DNA from: Hyphomonas sp.
GTDB lineage: Bacteria > Pseudomonadota > Alphaproteobacteria > Caulobacterales > Hyphomonadaceae
Assembly: GCA_024743015.1 (NCBI GenBank)
Contig: JANSXJ010000177.1
Location: 1-7,534, forward strand
Direction: 5' to 3'
Length of the DNA stretch: 7,534 nt
Below are positions 1 to 6,006 of the stretch, one piece after another. The notes beneath the pieces were generated by a model. That model did not search any database. It saw only the letters and a program-made list of their open reading frames with translations, and was not told the origin of the DNA. The first letter of the stretch is position 1; every line of letters begins with the position of its first letter. The translations under genes were made by a program, and so were the position numbers.

Positions 1-180
1 CTGGATGGTCAGGCGCTGCCATTGAGGACCTTCCGTGACGAAGTCGAGGTCAATGTCTCCCGGATTGGTCAGGCGATCGCAATTGCGAAGTCTGTCAGCC
101 CGATCACGGTTGTTGCGGGAGGGATCGGGTCTCTGCTCGCCGGACTATTCGGATTTGTCGGGTTTTTCCGCCGCCGCTAA
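1..180 (+). CDS. C-terminal end of an unidentified protein with a C-terminal membrane anchor (partial)
   Basis: Frame 1 is open from the first base to a TAA at 178-180, giving the last 59 residues of a protein that begins outside the window. The visible part has a charged stretch (about residues 9-30, including FRDEVEVNVSR). A hydrophobic, glycine-rich segment follows at about residues 35-56, and the protein ends in three arginines. This is the pattern of a single C-terminal transmembrane helix with a positively charged cytoplasmic tail. I do not recognise the family from this fragment and assign no function. A probable terminator follows directly, so the gene is likely the end of its transcript and not part of the peptide-binding protein operon. 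That this is a real gene end rests on the open frame, the sensible membrane segment and the fitting gap to the next gene. Confidence 0.6.
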   Translation: MDGQALPLRTFRDEVEVNVSRIGQAIAIAKSVSPITVVAGGIGSLLAGLFGFVGFFRRR

Positions 181-194
181 TCGCCTGAATGTGA

Positions 195-224
195 CAGGTG
201 TGATCTAGGCAAACCTGCTTTTGT
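195..224 (+). terminator. Probable weak intrinsic terminator after the first gene
   Basis: Bases 195-202 and 210-217 pair as CAGGT-G-TG with CA-A-ACCTG: seven base pairs with one internal G/A mismatch around a seven-base loop. The stem is followed at once by CTTTTGTCT. It starts 15 bases after the stop at 180 and ends well before the next start at 275. The stem is short and the T-run is interrupted, so this is a modest candidate. Confidence 0.4.
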
Positions 225-262
225 CTGAAACAAAGTTGATTGCAAACATAACTTTATTCACC

Positions 263-267
263 AGGAG
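263..267 (+). promoter_or_regulatory. Ribosome binding site that fixes the start of the peptide-binding protein
   Basis: AGGAG lies seven bases before the ATG at 275. The same frame is open back to a TTG at 221, but that codon has no purine-rich site at a proper distance. Starting there would also bury the lipoprotein signal peptide behind 18 extra residues. The ATG at 275 is therefore preferred. Confidence 0.8.
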
Positions 268-274
268 AGCCTTT

Positions 275-1912
275 ATGCGCTTGAACCGACTATTCGCCGG
301 AACCGCGATTGCTTTCGCGCTCGCTTTATCTGCTTGCGGAGGCGGCGGTGGAGACGATGACACGCTCACGCTGCGTCGGGGAATCTCTGCCAAAGTCGAC
401 ACGCTCGATCCTCACCGGTCTTCGGCCGCCTGGGAGAACATTATCATTGGCGACATGTTCCTCGGTCTCACGCAACACACTGCAGACGGGCAGGTTATTC
501 CTGCGATGGCGGAAAGCTGGACGACGTCTGATGATGGTCTGATCTGGACGTTCAATCTACGCGATACGACCTGGTCGGATGGGACGCCATTGACGGCAGA
601 GGACTTCGTCTACGCGCTGCGCCGGATCCAGGACCCGGCCATTGCCTCGCAATATTCTTCGCTGCTCTACATCATCAAGAATGCGCAGGCCCTCAATGAA
701 GCGCGTATCGAGCCTGAGGAGCTTGGCGTTCGTGCGATCGATGACCGGACGCTCGAGATTACGCTCGAACAACCTGCGCCCTACCTGCTTGGACTTCTGA
801 CGCATTACACCACGTATCCGGTACCGCGGCATATTGTGGAACAGTATGGCGAGGCCTGGGTGCAGCCGGAGAACATTGAAGTAAACGGGCCCTACAAGCT
901 GGTTTACTGGGTCACGGGTGACCAGCTGGTGGTTGAGAAAAACCCTGCTTTCTACGAAGCTGATTCGCTCTGCTTTGAGCGTGTGAGCTATTTCGAACTT
1001 GAAGATCTCGCCGCTGTTGAGCGCCGGATCGAAGCAGGTGAGCTCGACATCAACAATGCCTTTGATGGCGGACGCAAAGCCGAGCTGGATCGCCGCCTGC
1101 CCGGGTGGGCACGAACAACCCCGGGCCTGCTGACCACCTATTGGAGCTTCAATTCCAGCGAGCCACCATTTGACGATATCCGTGTCCGTAAGGCGCTCTC
1201 AATGGCGTTGGACCGTGAATACCTGGTCGAGAATGTGCTAACGCCGGGCTTCGTGCCGGCCTATAGCTTTGTGCCGCCAGGGATCAACAATTACGACACC
1301 GATCGCCCGGAAGTTTCGTGGAAATCGCTGAGTCGCCCAGAGCGACTCGTAGAAGCGCGGGCGCTTCTGGAAGACGCAGGGTATGGTCCTGACAATCCAT
1401 TACGCTTCGAGTTCAAGCACCGCTCAACCGATGACAATCCGAAAGCGGCCCCGGTTGCGCAGTCCAACTGGAACGAGATCGCGCCATGGGTCGACGCTCA
1501 GATCCTGCGCCAGGACACGAAAGTGCTCTACTCCGATCTTCGCCAGAGCAATTTTGAAGTTTCCGATGGTGCGTGGCTGGCTGACTATAATGACCCGCTG
1601 AACTTCCTCTATCTTCTGGACAGCGATACTGGACAGCAGAATTACGGAAACTACGCCAATCCGGAATTTGATCGCCTGCTCGAAGCGGCGAGCCAGGAAC
1701 GTGACCTCCAGGCCCGCGCGGCCCTGTTTGCACAGGCTGAGAAGATTATGCTGGAAGACCATCCGATCACGCCGATGTGGTTCCAGGTGACCAAGAACCT
1801 GGTTGATCCAACTCTCCAAGGCTGGGCCGAAAACGCGGAAGACAATCACCGATCCCGTTGGTTGTGCCCAGCGCCAGAGGCGGCAGAACCGGACGCCGAA
1901 ACGACGGAATAG
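275..1912 (+). CDS. Peptide ABC transporter substrate-binding lipoprotein, OppA/DppA type (SBP_bac_5)
   Basis: This 545-residue protein is a family 5 extracellular solute-binding protein, which captures oligopeptides or similar ligands in the periplasm and hands them to an ABC permease. The signal peptide (residues 1-20) ends in a lipobox, LSAC, so Cys21 should be lipidated, followed by a glycine-aspartate linker. Family marks in order are DTLDPHRSS (about 42-50), the ESWTTSDDGLIWTFNLRD region (80-97), SDGTPLTAEDFVYALRR (about 101-117), NGPYKLVYW (204-212) and ADYNDPLNFL (436-445). The length is normal for OppA. Two further cysteines (233 and 531) could form a disulfide. The C-terminus is a short acidic tail rich in Ala, Pro and Glu. 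No permease or ATPase gene (oppB, C, D or F type) lies in the window, so it is an orphan here and must use components encoded elsewhere. The next gene starts 21 bases downstream. The family call is firm; the ligand (peptide, murein peptide or other) cannot be told. Confidence 0.92.
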   Translation: MRLNRLFAGTAIAFALALSACGGGGGDDDTLTLRRGISAKVDTLDPHRSSAAWENIIIGDMFLGLTQHTADGQVIPAMAESWTTSDDGLIWTFNLRDTTWSDGTPLTAEDFVYALRRIQDPAIASQYSSLLYIIKNAQALNEARIEPEELGVRAIDDRTLEITLEQPAPYLLGLLTHYTTYPVPRHIVEQYGEAWVQPENIEVNGPYKLVYWVTGDQLVVEKNPAFYEADSLCFERVSYFELEDLAAVERRIEAGELDINNAFDGGRKAELDRRLPGWARTTPGLLTTYWSFNSSEPPFDDIRVRKALSMALDREYLVENVLTPGFVPAYSFVPPGINNYDTDRPEVSWKSLSRPERLVEARALLEDAGYGPDNPLRFEFKHRSTDDNPKAAPVAQSNWNEIAPWVDAQILRQDTKVLYSDLRQSNFEVSDGAWLADYNDPLNFLYLLDSDTGQQNYGNYANPEFDRLLEAASQERDLQARAALFAQAEKIMLEDHPITPMWFQVTKNLVDPTLQGWAENAEDNHRSRWLCPAPEAAEPDAETTE

Positions 1913-1933
1913 GGACAGACTCGGGGGAGGATC

Positions 1934-2884
1934 ATGTCCGTAGAACTCGAAATTGCGGGCGCCGCGTCAGTCGGCGCCCTCACAACCCGGCAATCGGCTG
2001 ACCTCAGCGGAGAGCCCTGCCGCAATTGCGGCGCGAACGTCGAAGCGAAATACTGCCCCCAATGCGGTCAGCTCGCTGCGAGTTTCCATCGCCCGATCTG
2101 GACCCTGGTGGGCGAAACCATCTCGGATACGTTCACGCTGGATGGACGGCTGGCCCGCACCCTTCCGGTTTTACTGTTTCGACCCGGGCGGCTGACGCGA
2201 AATTACACAGAAGGAAAGCGTGCGCGCTATGTGCCGCCCTTCCGCATGTTCCTGCTTGCCAGCCTTTTATTCTATCTCATGCTGTTCACGCTTGTAACAC
2301 CCGGTCAGTGGATCAACACGATTGACACCGATACGCGATCTGAAATCGAGCAAAGCTTGAACGAAGGCATGGACCTGTCGGACATGGACGAGACGACGCG
2401 TGCGCAGCTCTCAGAAGCGAACATCGATCTGAGAACGGCGGAGGCGTATCAAAACGAAATCGAAGCTCAAGTCGCCAATGTCCTTGACCATCCTGACCAG
2501 TTCGGAGCCGAAGTTGAGAAATGGCTACCGCGCCTCAGTATCCTTATGGTCCCGCTCACCATCATTGCACTTGTCTTGCTGCACGCGTGGCGCCGGAAAC
2601 TGTTTGTCTATGATCACGCTGTTCACGCGCTGCACCTGCATTCCTGGATCTATCTGACCGGCGCATTCATGATGTTCGCCGGACCCGTGCTGCCCGGGAT
2701 CGCATTCTGGCTCTATGGGATCGGCTTTTTTGTTTATCTCTGGCGCAGCCTGATGGTTGCGGGAGGATCGGGCATCATGATGTCGGGGCTCAGAACATTC
2801 TTGATCTTTTTATTCTGGTCGAGCGTGACCCTGGCGATTGTGCTTGCGACGTTGATCGTGAGCGGCCTCTCTGTTCAAGCCTGA
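1934..2884 (+). CDS. DUF3667-type membrane protein with N-terminal zinc ribbon
   Basis: This 316-residue protein has a CxxC-x8-CxxC zinc ribbon at Cys29, Cys32, Cys41 and Cys44, ending in the CPQCGQ typical of this family. A conserved region follows (about 66-103) containing DGRLARTLPVLLFRPG and then YTEGKRARYVPPFR, as in DUF3667 proteins. Hydrophobic segments lie at about 103-122, 201-217, 238-256, 255-272 and 286-312, with the conserved YDHAVHALHLHSW stretch at about 226-238. The basic residues before the first helix place the zinc ribbon in the cytoplasm. The acidic loop at about 123-198 should then face the periplasm, and the RRK after the second helix faces inside again. The role of the family is unknown. 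GGAGG at 1926-1930 is only three bases from the ATG, an unusually short spacing, but no better start is visible. Position between a peptide-binding lipoprotein and a pseudouridine synthase with small gaps suggests co-transcription, not a shared function. Confidence 0.85.
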   Translation: MSVELEIAGAASVGALTTRQSADLSGEPCRNCGANVEAKYCPQCGQLAASFHRPIWTLVGETISDTFTLDGRLARTLPVLLFRPGRLTRNYTEGKRARYVPPFRMFLLASLLFYLMLFTLVTPGQWINTIDTDTRSEIEQSLNEGMDLSDMDETTRAQLSEANIDLRTAEAYQNEIEAQVANVLDHPDQFGAEVEKWLPRLSILMVPLTIIALVLLHAWRRKLFVYDHAVHALHLHSWIYLTGAFMMFAGPVLPGIAFWLYGIGFFVYLWRSLMVAGGSGIMMSGLRTFLIFLFWSSVTLAIVLATLIVSGLSVQA

Positions 2885-2894
2885 CCTGGCCGTT

Positions 2895-3596
2895 ATGCGC
2901 AATCGACCCATTCCCAAGATCGCAGAAGATCAAAAGTCGTTCGTGCGTAGCCTCGTTCTCTATGAAGATGAGATCGTGCTCGCCTTTAACAAACCATCCG
3001 GGCTGGCCGTGCAGACCCGCGGCAATCGTGGCACCTCGCTTGATCACCTGTTGTGGACGTTCGCTCGATCGAACGGCAAACGCCCGCAACTGGTGCACCG
3101 AATAGACGCGGGAACCTCTGGTCTCATCCTGGCAGGCAAGACCAAACCTGCCATCGCAGCGTTGTCGACGGAGTTTGCTGAACGCCGGGTACAGAAACGT
3201 TACCTCGCTTTGGTGTCTGGCGATTTACCCGCCGAGGATGAAGGTGTTTGCGACATACCCCTTCTCAAGAAAGAGAGAAGCGTCATCCCGGGCCAGGTCG
3301 GGGCCGGGGCAGATGCGGCGCGCACGGTGTGGCGGGTGCTAAGTCGGTCAGGCGGCTACGGCCTGATCGAAGCGCGACCGGAAACGGGGCGCATGCATCA
3401 GATCCGTGCGCACCTGGCAGCGATGGGCAGTCCGATCCTTGGCGATGTTATTTATGGTCACCGCGGCGACGAAGCGGCGCGGCTGATGCTGCATGCGTCT
3501 GGGTTGGAGATTGTGCTTCCCGACAAAAAGAAACTGGCGCTCGAGGCGCCAGTTCCAGTTGAGTTTGAAAATAAGCGGATTGAGCTGGCGCTCTAA
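2895..3596 (+). CDS. RluA-family RNA pseudouridine synthase
   Basis: This 233-residue protein belongs to the RluA family, which isomerises specific uridines in rRNA or tRNA to pseudouridine. The catalytic motif is HRIDAGTSG at 68-76, with Asp71 as the catalytic aspartate. Other family marks are NKPSGLAV (32-39), KRYLALVSG (101-109), PETGRMHQIRAHLA (162-175), LGDVIYG (182-188) and LMLHASGLEI (197-206). No S4 RNA-binding domain precedes the catalytic domain, so it resembles the short RluA/TruC-like members more than RluC or RluD. The two residues after the catalytic Asp are Ala-Gly, where well-known members often carry a larger residue such as Arg, Lys or Met. The target RNA cannot be read from the sequence. 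There is no clear ribosome binding site and the gap to the previous gene is 10 bases, which suggests translational coupling. The stop at 3594-3596 overlaps the stop of the convergent AbgT gene. Confidence 0.92.
   Translation: MRNRPIPKIAEDQKSFVRSLVLYEDEIVLAFNKPSGLAVQTRGNRGTSLDHLLWTFARSNGKRPQLVHRIDAGTSGLILAGKTKPAIAALSTEFAERRVQKRYLALVSGDLPAEDEGVCDIPLLKKERSVIPGQVGAGADAARTVWRVLSRSGGYGLIEARPETGRMHQIRAHLAAMGSPILGDVIYGHRGDEAARLMLHASGLEIVLPDKKKLALEAPVPVEFENKRIELAL
3523..3554 (-). terminator. Intrinsic terminator of the AbgT gene, embedded in the pseudouridine synthase coding sequence
   Basis: Read on the minus strand, AACTGGCGC (3554-3546), a five-base loop CTCGA, then GCGCCAGTT (3540-3532) form a perfect nine-base-pair stem. 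It is followed by TCTTTTTGTC. This is the classic GC-rich hairpin plus T-run and begins 38 bases after the AbgT stop codon. On the plus strand no T-run follows the hairpin, so it should act only on transcripts coming from AbgT. It lies entirely within codons of the opposing gene (the DKKKLALEAPV stretch). Confidence 0.75.
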
Positions 3597-5269
3597 CTGG
3601 CCCCGGGGATCGGGATCTGCGCCGGTGCGCCGGGCCCCAATGGGAAGCCCAGATATAGCCAGAACATTATCAGGGCCACGCCGGTGATCAGCATCCAGAT
3701 CGAATAAGGGATCATCATCGCGGTCAGGCTGCCAAGTCCAAAGTCTTTCTTCCAGCGCTGGGCGAACACCAGAATGAGCGGGAAATAGACCATCAGCGGT
3801 GTAATGATATTGGTCGCACCATCGCCAACACGGTAGGCCGCGGTCGCTCCATCCGGACTGATCCCGACCAGCATCAGCATCGGCACGAGGACCGGCGCGA
3901 GCAGCGCCCATTTCGCACTCGCTGATCCGACGAACAGGTTCAGCACTGCTGAAAACACGACGATCAGTCCGAGGATTAGCGGCAGCACAATCGCGTCTGG
4001 CAGGACCCCCGCTTCCTTGATCCCATTGATCGCATCGGCGCCGTGAACAGCGCTGATCAGGCCAAGATTGGACCAACCGAACATGGCTACAAAGTGCGCA
4101 GCAGCAAAGGCAAGCACGAGGTAATAGCCCATGTCTTTCATGCCCTCCGCCATCAGGGCGACCAGGTCTTTGTGATTGTTGATTGTTTTCGCGGCGGCGC
4201 CATAGGCCCAGCCTGCGGCCAGGAAGATGACCAGGAACGCTGCCACCATCGATTTGAAGAAAGGCTCAAGGTGATTGTACCATTCGGCATTCGCCACCCC
4301 GGTCATACACGCCGCTTCGGCTTTGCCCTTGGCCAGACAGTTCGCCAACAATTCGCTATCATCATACCAGAGGGGTGCGTTGGGGATGATGGTCATGATC
4401 GTCCAGAGAAGTCCCACTCCGACGATCGCCAGCCCTGCATTACGAAGTCCGCGTTTTTGCTCATCCGTTAGGGCTTCATTCTCCGATCCATAGCTTTGCA
4501 TATCGCTTCCGGCATCGGGTACCCATTTGCCAAGGCGGGGTTCAATGATGCGGTCGGTAACGTACCAGATCACCGGCAGATAGATGAACAAAAGCGCCGA
4601 TATGAAATACCAGTTCCCGGCAAAATTTACGCTCCAACCACCATCAATACTACTCGCGGCATAAGCGCTCTCGGTGATGCCGAAGAGTAGGGCGTCGAGC
4701 TGTCCCGGCGCAATATTGGCCGAGAACCCGCCGGAAACCCCTGCGAAGGCCGCTGTGATCCCCGCGAGCGGATGACGTCCAGCGGAGGCGAAGATAATCG
4801 CGGCAAGCGGGATCATGACGACATAACCTGCATCAGCGGCGTGGTTGGACAGCATAGCGATCAGCGCGACGAGCGGTGTCAGCAAGGCTTGAGGCGCGTT
4901 TCGAACAGCCCCTCGAATGGCGCTGCCGAATAGACCGGATCGTTCAGCCACGCCGGCGCCCAACATGACGACAAGAACGTAGCCCAGAGGATGGAAGTGG
5001 GTGAACGTTTCCGGCATTTTGACCCAAAGCTTCTCAATGTTCTGAGGCGCGAAGAGGCTAACCGCTTCTTCCAGTTTAGGGTTGCCAGCCTGGTCCGTCA
5101 GTGTCGGGTGAAAGGCTGAAACGCCTAGCCAGACACAGATTTGGGATATGACCATCAACAAGATAATCAGATAGAAGAAAATAAAGACCGGGTCGGGTAA
5201 TTTATTTCCCGTTTTCTCGACCCAGCCGAGAAAGCCTTTTGTCTCTGCCTGTGTGGCGGCCTCTGCCAT
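3593..5269 (-). CDS. AbgT-family transporter (p-aminobenzoyl-glutamate / antifolate transporter family)
   Basis: A 558-residue inner-membrane transporter. The AbgT family includes E. coli AbgT (p-aminobenzoyl-glutamate uptake) and MtrF and YdaH, which have been reported to export p-aminobenzoate and sulfonamides. Family marks, numbered from the chosen start, are EKTGNKLPDPVFIFF (18-32), SNHAADAGYVVMIPLAA (141-157), GRHPLAGI (164-171), GGFSANIAPGQLDALLFGIT (180-199), WSNLGLISAVHGA (399-411) and GDGATNIITPLMVYFP (482-497). It is somewhat longer than the usual roughly 510 residues. Part of the excess is a polar stretch at about 300-333 holding Cys311 and Cys321, between two hydrophobic segments. 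Two ATGs are possible: GGGAG sits only two bases before 5275 but eight bases before 5269, so 5269 is preferred; the alternative adds two residues. No abgA/abgB hydrolase genes are nearby, so whether it imports or exports is open. It converges on the pseudouridine synthase with a 4-base overlap and diverges from lemA. Confidence 0.93.
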   Translation of the reverse strand: MAEAATQAETKGFLGWVEKTGNKLPDPVFIFFYLIILLMVISQICVWLGVSAFHPTLTDQAGNPKLEEAVSLFAPQNIEKLWVKMPETFTHFHPLGYVLVVMLGAGVAERSGLFGSAIRGAVRNAPQALLTPLVALIAMLSNHAADAGYVVMIPLAAIIFASAGRHPLAGITAAFAGVSGGFSANIAPGQLDALLFGITESAYAASSIDGGWSVNFAGNWYFISALLFIYLPVIWYVTDRIIEPRLGKWVPDAGSDMQSYGSENEALTDEQKRGLRNAGLAIVGVGLLWTIMTIIPNAPLWYDDSELLANCLAKGKAEAACMTGVANAEWYNHLEPFFKSMVAAFLVIFLAAGWAYGAAAKTINNHKDLVALMAEGMKDMGYYLVLAFAAAHFVAMFGWSNLGLISAVHGADAINGIKEAGVLPDAIVLPLILGLIVVFSAVLNLFVGSASAKWALLAPVLVPMLMLVGISPDGATAAYRVGDGATNIITPLMVYFPLILVFAQRWKKDFGLGSLTAMMIPYSIWMLITGVALIMFWLYLGFPLGPGAPAQIPIPGAS

Positions 5270-5277
5270 GCCCATCT

Positions 5278-5282
5278 CTCCC
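5278..5282 (-). promoter_or_regulatory. Ribosome binding site of the AbgT gene, deciding its start
   Basis: The minus strand reads TGGGAGAG, then ATG-GGC-ATG. GGGAG is two bases from the first ATG (5275) and eight from the second (5269). Normal spacing favours the second, giving a protein that begins MAEAATQAE. Confidence 0.65.
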
Positions 5283-5308
5283 AGTTATTTAGACGATGCA
5301 TCCGATCT

Positions 5309-5359
5309 AGACCGGGGGGGTGCAGCTGGCAATCATGCCAGTGCAACGCCCGGGGGTCT
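5309..5359. promoter_or_regulatory. Long imperfect inverted repeat between the divergent AbgT and lemA genes
   Basis: Nested complementary blocks share one centre. CTGGC (5326-5330) pairs with GCCAG (5337-5341) around the loop AATCAT. TGCA (5321-5324) pairs with TGCA (5342-5345) with one bulged G. Part of the G-run at 5314-5320 can pair with CCC (5349-5351). AGACC (5309-5313) pairs with GGTCT (5355-5359). The element is about 51 bases long and non-coding. It has no T-run on either side, so it is not a typical terminator. It could be an operator, a leader structure of the AbgT mRNA or a cruciform-forming site. Confidence 0.45.
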
Positions 5360-5366
5360 GTCAGTA

Positions 5367-5387
5367 TTTTGTGTGCTCTTCACAAAA
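5367..5387. promoter_or_regulatory. Perfect 7-bp inverted repeat, candidate operator upstream of lemA
   Basis: TTTTGTG (5367-5373) and CACAAAA (5381-5387) are exact reverse complements separated by seven bases, a geometry common for dimeric repressor or activator sites. It lies 52 bases before the lemA start and just outside the longer inverted repeat, in the region where promoters of both divergent genes should be. I see no convincing -10 box to pair with it and cannot name the regulator. Confidence 0.35.
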
Positions 5388-5439
5388 CAGATGAATGCCG
5401 TAAGCCTGAATACACACACAGAAAGAGGGGCCTTTCCAA

Positions 5440-6006
5440 ATGACACCAATCTATGTGGTTCTCGGCATCCTCGTTGTCCTGCTCGCCTTTGTGATCATTC
5501 TGTTCAACCAGTTGATCGGAAAGCGGAACATGGTCGATAATGGCTGGGCAGATATTGATGTTCAGCTGAAACGGCGCTCGGATCTGATTCCGCAACTGGT
5601 CACGACGGTTCAGGCCTATGCCAGTCATGAGCGGCAATTGTTCGAGGATGTCATCATGAAACGCAACGCGGCCCTTCAGGCAGGGGATCATCCCGGCACG
5701 CGTGGGTCCAAGGAAAGCGCACTCGCCGCGCCCGTCGGAAAGCTCTTGGCCCTTGCGGAAGACTATCCCGACCTTAAAGCCAACGAGAATTTCAAAGAGC
5801 TACAAACCGAACTCGCGGCGACAGAGAACAAGATCGAAATGGCGCGTCGCTTCTATAATGGTGCCGTGCGGGAAATGAATGTTGCGGTTGAGAGCTTCCC
5901 CGGAAATCTCATAGCTGGAATGTTTGGGTTCGCTCGTCGGCACTTCTTCGAAATCGAAATGAGCGATCGCGCCAATCCGGAGATTGACCTTGGCGGGGCA
6001 GCCTGA
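5440..6006 (+). CDS. lemA: LemA family membrane-anchored protein
   Basis: This 188-residue protein is a typical LemA protein: an N-terminal transmembrane helix (about residues 4-23) followed by a helical domain with long amphipathic segments. Characteristic stretches are NMVDNGWADIDVQLKRRSDL (30-49) with IPQLV next, AEDYPDLKANENF (106-118), LQTELAATENKIEMARRFYN (121-140) and ESFPGNLIAGMFGF (151-164). Length is normal. The biochemical role of LemA is not settled; the family is linked to the cell envelope, and the genes often sit beside DUF2207, TPM-domain or HtpX-type genes. AGAGGGG at 5424-5430 is the ribosome binding site, nine bases before the ATG. The stop codon overlaps the start of the DUF2207 gene (TGATG), so the two are almost certainly translated from one mRNA. 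The divergent neighbour is the AbgT transporter, with two inverted repeats in between. Confidence 0.95.
   Translation: MTPIYVVLGILVVLLAFVIILFNQLIGKRNMVDNGWADIDVQLKRRSDLIPQLVTTVQAYASHERQLFEDVIMKRNAALQAGDHPGTRGSKESALAAPVGKLLALAEDYPDLKANENFKELQTELAATENKIEMARRFYNGAVREMNVAVESFPGNLIAGMFGFARRHFFEIEMSDRANPEIDLGGAA

Noticed and set aside
221..274. Upstream TTG extension of the peptide-binding protein (18 more residues)
   Set aside because: No ribosome binding site at that codon, and it would push the lipoprotein signal peptide inside the protein.
1424..1849. A 141-residue open frame on the minus strand opposite the peptide-binding protein
   Set aside because: Antisense shadow of a well-supported gene. 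No ribosome binding site or family motif.
3599..3640. GC-rich palindromes (CCCCGGGG and others) just after the pseudouridine synthase stop as a terminator
   Set aside because: No T-run follows on the plus strand, and the bases encode the Gly/Pro-rich C-terminus of AbgT, which explains the composition.
3348..4076. A 242-residue open frame on the minus strand across the convergent junction
   Set aside because: It lies out of frame over the AbgT and pseudouridine synthase genes, both of which have clear family motifs. Its translation is rich in Arg, Trp, Asp and Gln in low-complexity patterns and has no recognisable domain.
5285..5290. A TAAATA-like -10 box on the minus strand before the AbgT gene
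   Set aside because: Transcription would start on top of the ribosome binding site and no matching -35 is visible at the right distance.
5378..5406. Possible lemA promoter: CTTCAC as -35 with TAAGCC as -10 at 17-base spacing
   Set aside because: The -35 resembles the alphaproteobacterial CTTGAC, but the -10 match is poor, so no promoter is claimed.
5253..5540. A 95-residue plus-strand open frame spanning the AbgT-lemA intergenic region
   Set aside because: It overlaps the starts of both real genes, has no family resemblance and would cover the inverted repeats.
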